DNA from: Typha latifolia | Taxonomy: Eukaryota; Streptophyta; Magnoliopsida; Poales; Typhaceae | Reading direction: 5' to 3' | DNA length: 64,000 nt | NCBI GenBank assembly: GCA_019914945.1 | Contig: CM034100.1 | Span: 4,353,209 to 4,417,208 of the forward strand | The notes under the pieces: generated by a model | Told to the model about the DNA's origin: nothing | What the model saw: the letters and a program-made list of their open reading frames with translations, nothing else | Databases searched by the model: none | Shown here: positions 59,194 to 64,000 of the stretch, one piece after another | How the letters are laid out: each line of letters starts with the position of its first letter | How positions within the stretch are numbered: position 1 is the first letter of the stretch | Program-made: the position numbers and the translations under genes

Positions 59194-62100
59194 TTGATTT
59201 TTGTATACAATAGCATCGGTCTGATATAGTAGCTTTGCAGATAGTAGGGGAAGATTGGTTGCTGGGTCATTCCAGGGGTATTCAGGACATGTAGATGGTA
59301 AGCCAAGCGATGCTCGCTTCAAGCATCCGAAAGGTGTCACTATGGATAACAAGGGGAATGTCTATGTTGCGGATACTGCTAATCTTGCTATTCGAAAGAT
59401 AGGAGAAGCAGGTGGCGTGCTTTTTGGTATAGGAAATACAAAGTTCTTTTTAACCAGTTGCTAAGTATGAGTTCCCTTGCAGGAGTGACAACAATTGCTG
59501 GAGGAAGATCAAATGTTGCGGGATATAGAGATGGGCCCAGTGAGGATGCTAAATTTTCTACTGACTTTGATGTGGTATATGTTGGAAAAACTTGCTCTTT
59601 GTTAGTAATTGACCGTGGAAATGCTGCTCTTCGCCAAATCGCCCTTCAGCAAGAAGATTGTAATAACAGTTACAGCTCAATTGCACCTTCAGGTATGGGC
59701 TCTATTATATCACTGTCTGGTATCTCACGAAATGGATTTCTCCAAGATTATTTCATCTATAACCAGTTGTCATCTTTGGTGAATACTAGGACTACAATTT
59801 GAGTGGAAAGCTAGAAATGATGTGGTATAGAGCATTTATGCTTGTGCTTACTGCTTAGTGCTTGAAATCTGCCTTTGGGCATCTATTTCTCTCTTTTCCA
59901 TTCTTTGAACTGGAATTTGAGTGTTATTTCTCATTCTCTGATCTAGGACCTCAGACATAGATTCATAAGGTCTTTATTTATTTTTTTACATTTCCTTTAG
60001 ATTTATTTGGGAAAAAAGATGTTGAAGTCCTTTATGAATGTTAAAAAGTTAGAGGTGTCACCTGGTATGATGGTTTTGCTTGCCCCAAGCTTCCTGGTTG
60101 TGTGCATTCGGCCACAAGAAAATACCTCTGATAATTGGGGTATATTGCCTTCATGCCCCATAAACACCTAGATGCTCTTCTCAAATTTGGAACAGCTAAA
60201 GTGCCAATAGCCACTCACTTTATATGGTATACCTGGGATGGCGATTGCTTCAATTTTCTATTACAGTGCCTTACAGGTTAAATCTAAGTATCCTTCTGGA
60301 CTGTATGAAATGCAAGGTCAGAACAATATCAGTTTAAGATCAAGCTACAGGCCCGTTTACTTTTGTCATCCGAATATAAGTGAAATCAAATGTTTGATTC
60401 AAAATTAGCTACTCTTGGTTGCAATTAAGATGCTAATCCCTACAGCATTGTGATCATATCTGGATATACGATATAAGGAAGGTGTGCTATCTGCACAACT
60501 GGATTTCCGTGAAAGAAATTGCACTAGAATGTATTTGGATTCAAACCTATGATGAAATTTTGTCATAAGGTTGAGAGACATGCTGTCACTTGAAAATTTT
60601 CCTATGGAGTAATAGAAAATCTTTATTGCCAATAATTGCTGTCACTTAAAACTTTTAACCAGCAATTTTCCATGTTGCATATTTTCTATATATATATATA
60701 TATATATATATATGGTCTTTGTTTGTTGACGCACATAGCGTAGTAAGATATGAGAGGGTAGAGTAGAGATTTTTCCCTTTAGTAACAATGTTGGAAACCC
60801 ATTATCTAGAAAATGTGTAATACGGCAATATGCAAACAAAATTTTAAAGTAATCTCTTTATCTTAATGGTCGTGGATTTGTCTACTATTGGTCAGCTTGA
60901 TGAAACTTGTCACCCTTTTGCAATTTTAAGAGATCCAATGTGCTTCATTACATCTTTTCTGATGGTACTTGTTTCTCATAGCAAATACTTGAATCTTGAA
61001 AATTCTTATCTTCAGTGTTGTGACACGATTCTGGGTGACCTTAGTTAGGGCTTAGTAGGTCTCTTTAGTGATCTAGCCGAGTGATTATATTCTATAATAT
61101 TTGTTATAGCAGAATGATTATATTCTATAATATTTGGGTTCCATGCACATCCAAATGAGGAAGAATTCTGCAGTACGAAATGGACAAGTCGAAAGGCATT
61201 CATTCACAGTTGGTATCGGCTGCAAGAAAAGTATCTTGGTGGATCTAAGTTTTTTCGTCCCTGTTTAAAACAGATGAGATCTCATTTGTATGTTAAACAA
61301 AGTCTGTTTGATTTAGTTTCTTGTTAGTTGCAGCCATCAATCTTCTTCTTAATATAACTTTCTTTAAACTTTTTTTCCATGCAATGTTTACTGGAAGATC
61401 TGGTTACTTATTACTTTATATGTTCTGTGTTCTTCTTTTGGCAGATATTATAATGGTAGTTGGCGCAGTTTTGGCTGGATATCTTTCTTGTTTGTTGCAC
61501 CACGGCTTTGGACCCTCAACCACTCAAAAGGTAAATCATGCTTCTTAAGCTTTCAATCATTTATTGCACAAATCAATGCTTGTCCAATACTACAATGCCA
61601 ATGCCTAATGATTGTTCTTTTCAGTAGTAGATTCAGTTTAAAGTTTTCTGCCACTACCTGTTACTCTACACAAATTACTGTGAATGGTTAAGGAACTTAG
61701 TGTTGACTTAATTAGCCTTTCAGAGTATGTTTCTCTTGATGTTATCTGTTGTTTGTACAGAAACAAACCTCTGAGGATGAACAATTAAAGAATAATACTA
61801 TGGAGACAAGCCCTCTTATTGTGGAAAGCCTAAAAGAGGAACCTGGTGCTGGGTGGCCATCTCTTGGGACACTTCTGACTGATTTGTTCAAATTTGCTAT
61901 TGAAGCATTTGGAAATCTGCTTCTCAACTTCATTCCACTAAGCCTGCAACGTGGTAGAGCAAAAGGAAACCTCACCCCTCTCAAAGATAGTCTTATCATG
62001 CCTGAGGACGTAGCAGAGCCACCCATAACCCAGAAACTGAAGAGCCCTCCAACTATATCAAACACCCTGCATGCTCCTGCCATCATAAATGACGCCACAC

Positions 62101-62408
62101 CGAAGACTCAGAAAAGTAGCAAACCACCCAAATTCAAGGATTCTTCACTCTCTGGCAAGCACAGATCCTCGAAGAGACAAGACTATGCAGAATTTTATGG
62201 TTCGGCAGAGGCTCCACAATTGAGTGCAAAGAGCCAGAAAGATAGAATTCGGTATCGCCATCGAGATAAGAGTGGAGAGGTTGCTTATGGAGCTGCAGGG
62301 GCAGAGCCAAAACCTGCTGAAATGAAGTCAATGGACTATGCTGATCCCAAGTTTGATCATTACAATATCAGGAGCAAATATAGTGCAGAGAATGCCTTCA
62401 GGTACTAA
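58446..62408 (+). CDS. NHL-repeat membrane protein (478 aa)
   Basis: Exons 58446-58527, 58625-58693, 58809-58979, 59241-59411, 59483-59692, 61445-61530 and 61761-62408 join in phase to 478 aa. A strong signal peptide (LLLLLLLFISTALL) is followed by NHL/six-bladed-propeller-like repeats at about 50-235. These include LQFENGYFVETLVEG, HPKGVTMDNKGNVYVADT and LLVIDRGNAALRQI. A hydrophobic stretch (DIIMVVGAVLAGYLSCLL, about 235-255) should be a membrane segment, and the C-terminal 220 residues form a basic, low-complexity cytoplasmic tail. The layout matches plant NHL-domain proteins of the At1g70280/At3g14860 group, whose biochemical role is not defined. The third exon begins at a tandem CAGCAG acceptor, giving SADG or SDG. 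Confidence 0.92.
59142..59189. repeat. (AT)n microsatellite
   Basis: This is an alternating AT tract of about 48 bp in intron 3 of the NHL gene. Shorter ones lie at about 60689-60713 and 63271-63288. Confidence 0.9.
61082..61136 (+). repeat. 22-bp direct repeat in NHL intron 5
   Basis: TGATTATATTCTATAATATT begins identical copies at 61082-61103 and 61115-61136, separated by 11 bp. Confidence 0.8.
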
Positions 62409-64000
62409 TAATGTAAGTCCGCAACTGCTTAGTTTGCTTGGCTTGTTTTATACTGATCCAGTGTGGACGCAGTACTGTGCTTTAGAAATGTGATGGCCAT
62501 CAAACACTTGTTAAATACTGATCGTGAGTTGTCTCACCTTTCTTTTTTAGTAACTGGTGATTGGACTGGCAACTTCATTACTTCCAAGATGTTACATGAA
62601 ATATTCTCTGTCATCTCGTGATCTTGTCCTGAAAATATCCTGCAAAAAGTGTGATCGTAACAATAAATTTGCATTTTCTAGCTTGTTTTCTGTACAATTT
62701 GTTGTCCATTTTCTTTTGCCCTCTTTTCTTGATATGCGTCCCCTCTCAATCCTATACTTGCAAAATGTTAATAACCATGCAGTGTTAACTTACATGCACA
62801 TTTTGTCCCTTTTTATGTATTGCTTCTGCAGGCCTTTTAACTCTCTACCTTAGGTTTTTACATATAGTTCGTCACTTGAATGAAGCTTGGGCTCGAATCA
62901 GGCTCAATTTTAAATACATTTGAATCTGCTTATCAAGCAGCTAGCTTACGCTTGAGTTTGATTTCGAGTTTAAAAAAAAGGTTAAATTGAAATTGATTAA
63001 TCCATACTTGATGCATTGGCTTAGGATCAAAATTTTCGAGCCAAGTTTGAACATAGCTCAAGCATAGTCAGCACAATACTAGGTCTAATTTCATTCCAAC
63101 ATGCAAGTACATTCAACTTCCCAGTGAGAAAAAGAGAAATACTACGGTCTTATTATGAGATTTTTTTTTCCTTTCTTTTCCAGCACATTCCATTACAAAC
63201 ACAACAAAATAGTCATAACCAGTGGTCATATTAGAACAGATCACACACAAAATTCTCCATATGGTTAAGGAAATATATATATATATATCATCTTTCCCAT
63301 CCGTTTGCTACCAAATCCTCTGGCTGTAATCTTATAGCACTTCAAGTCATTGAATTAGACTTGAGAAGGAGCAGAAAATGATCATTTTTTCCCCACAAGT
63401 TCGCAACACTAGTAGTCTCAATTGCAAACATGGAAACTGTGCAAATTCTAGCCGCCATATGTACTTATGAAGAAGGCCACTCTTTCTTCTTGCCAGTTAT
63501 TGGACTGCGATTAGAAGCTGGTAGTTGCCTAGTCGGTTGGCTAATTGACATTTAGCAAAGACTTGTTAATTAGTCATATGGCTCTGGAGTGCATTCTTCT
63601 TCTTGTTCGTCTTATCTGCAGGTTTGATTCGAAAAATCCCACTTGATGACCTTTCAAATTAGAAGAAAAGTTATGCCGATAACGACGATTACACGTCTTA
63701 TTTGCGCCGTATTCGCCTGAGCAAGCAAAGGCGAACGAGATAAGTAATGGAGAAGGAATGTGTAGGATGGAATACATAATAATTTGAAAAAAAAAAATTA
63801 GTTTAAAGAAAAGAGGAGAGTTCCAAGTGGTTTATTTGCTAATTATTAGTTTCATAATCTATACTAACCTTCTGCGAAATTTCGATCCAAATTAGTTAGT
63901 TTATAGGATGAATAATGGATTGATTTTTTTTTTAATCTATTTTCTAGTTTATAATGTGAAGTAGGAAGGCACGTTGGTGTGAAAGAAGCAACTCTAGATT
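62409..64000. other. 3'-UTR of the NHL gene and spacer
   Basis: No further gene is supported. Near 62885-63075, GCTCGA-, CTTGAG- and GAGCC-rich sequence resembles the interior of the hAT-type element at 36908, but termini were not found. The last kilobase is AT-rich with only short open frames. Confidence 0.45.

Noticed and set aside
60050..60190. Possible second SINE in NHL intron 5
   Set aside because: A box A-like stretch is present, but box B and a SINE 3' body are not recognisable.

Overview
This is plant nuclear DNA. Almost every gene is split by GT-AG introns, the introns and spacers are AT-rich, microsatellites and small transposable elements are common, and the protein families are those of land plants (LRR-malectin receptor kinase, double B-box factor, early nodulin-like phytocyanin, UDP-rhamnose synthase, HEI10). 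Coding exons at several gene starts are GC-rich. I lean towards a monocot, but the sequence alone does not settle the lineage.

Layout. 88-7699 (+): a 12-exon gene for a cysteine-motif protein of unknown function. 9447-10151 (-): a two-exon early nodulin-like protein. 10620-11498: a solo Copia-type LTR with flanking direct repeats. 13283-14323 (-): an intronless membrane-anchored alpha/beta-hydrolase-like protein. 17501-20816 (+): RHM, the UDP-L-rhamnose synthase, with a TATA box and a leader intron. 22036-23580: exon-like blocks that I could not turn into a protein. 24660-26663 (-): HEI10, the meiotic crossover RING protein, rebuilt completely from seven coding exons. 29309-33145 (+): a BBX22-like double B-box factor whose first intron holds a MITE and an LTR relic. 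35511-49958 (+): a 24-exon LRR-malectin receptor kinase of subfamily VIII-2, with a MULE, a hAT derivative, an Au-type SINE, a tandem array and a possible LTR in its introns. 51880-56486 (+): an FYVE-SYLF protein like Arabidopsis CFS1. 58446-62408 (+): a secreted or membrane NHL-repeat protein.

The genes do not form a pathway or cluster. Each looks like an ordinary independent plant gene with its own promoter. The exon models were built by hand from splice signals and reading phase. RHM, HEI10, BBX, receptor kinase, FYVE-SYLF and NHL models all close in frame at lengths expected for their families.

I found no clearly new biological system. The most unusual items are a 31-bp stretch matching the start of plastid 16S rRNA placed between two copies of a 24-bp repeat, a MULE with about 95-bp terminal inverted repeats and a 9-bp target duplication carrying its own minisatellites, a cluster of TTCGAA-centred palindromes in an LTR, and the unexplained exon-like blocks downstream of RHM.
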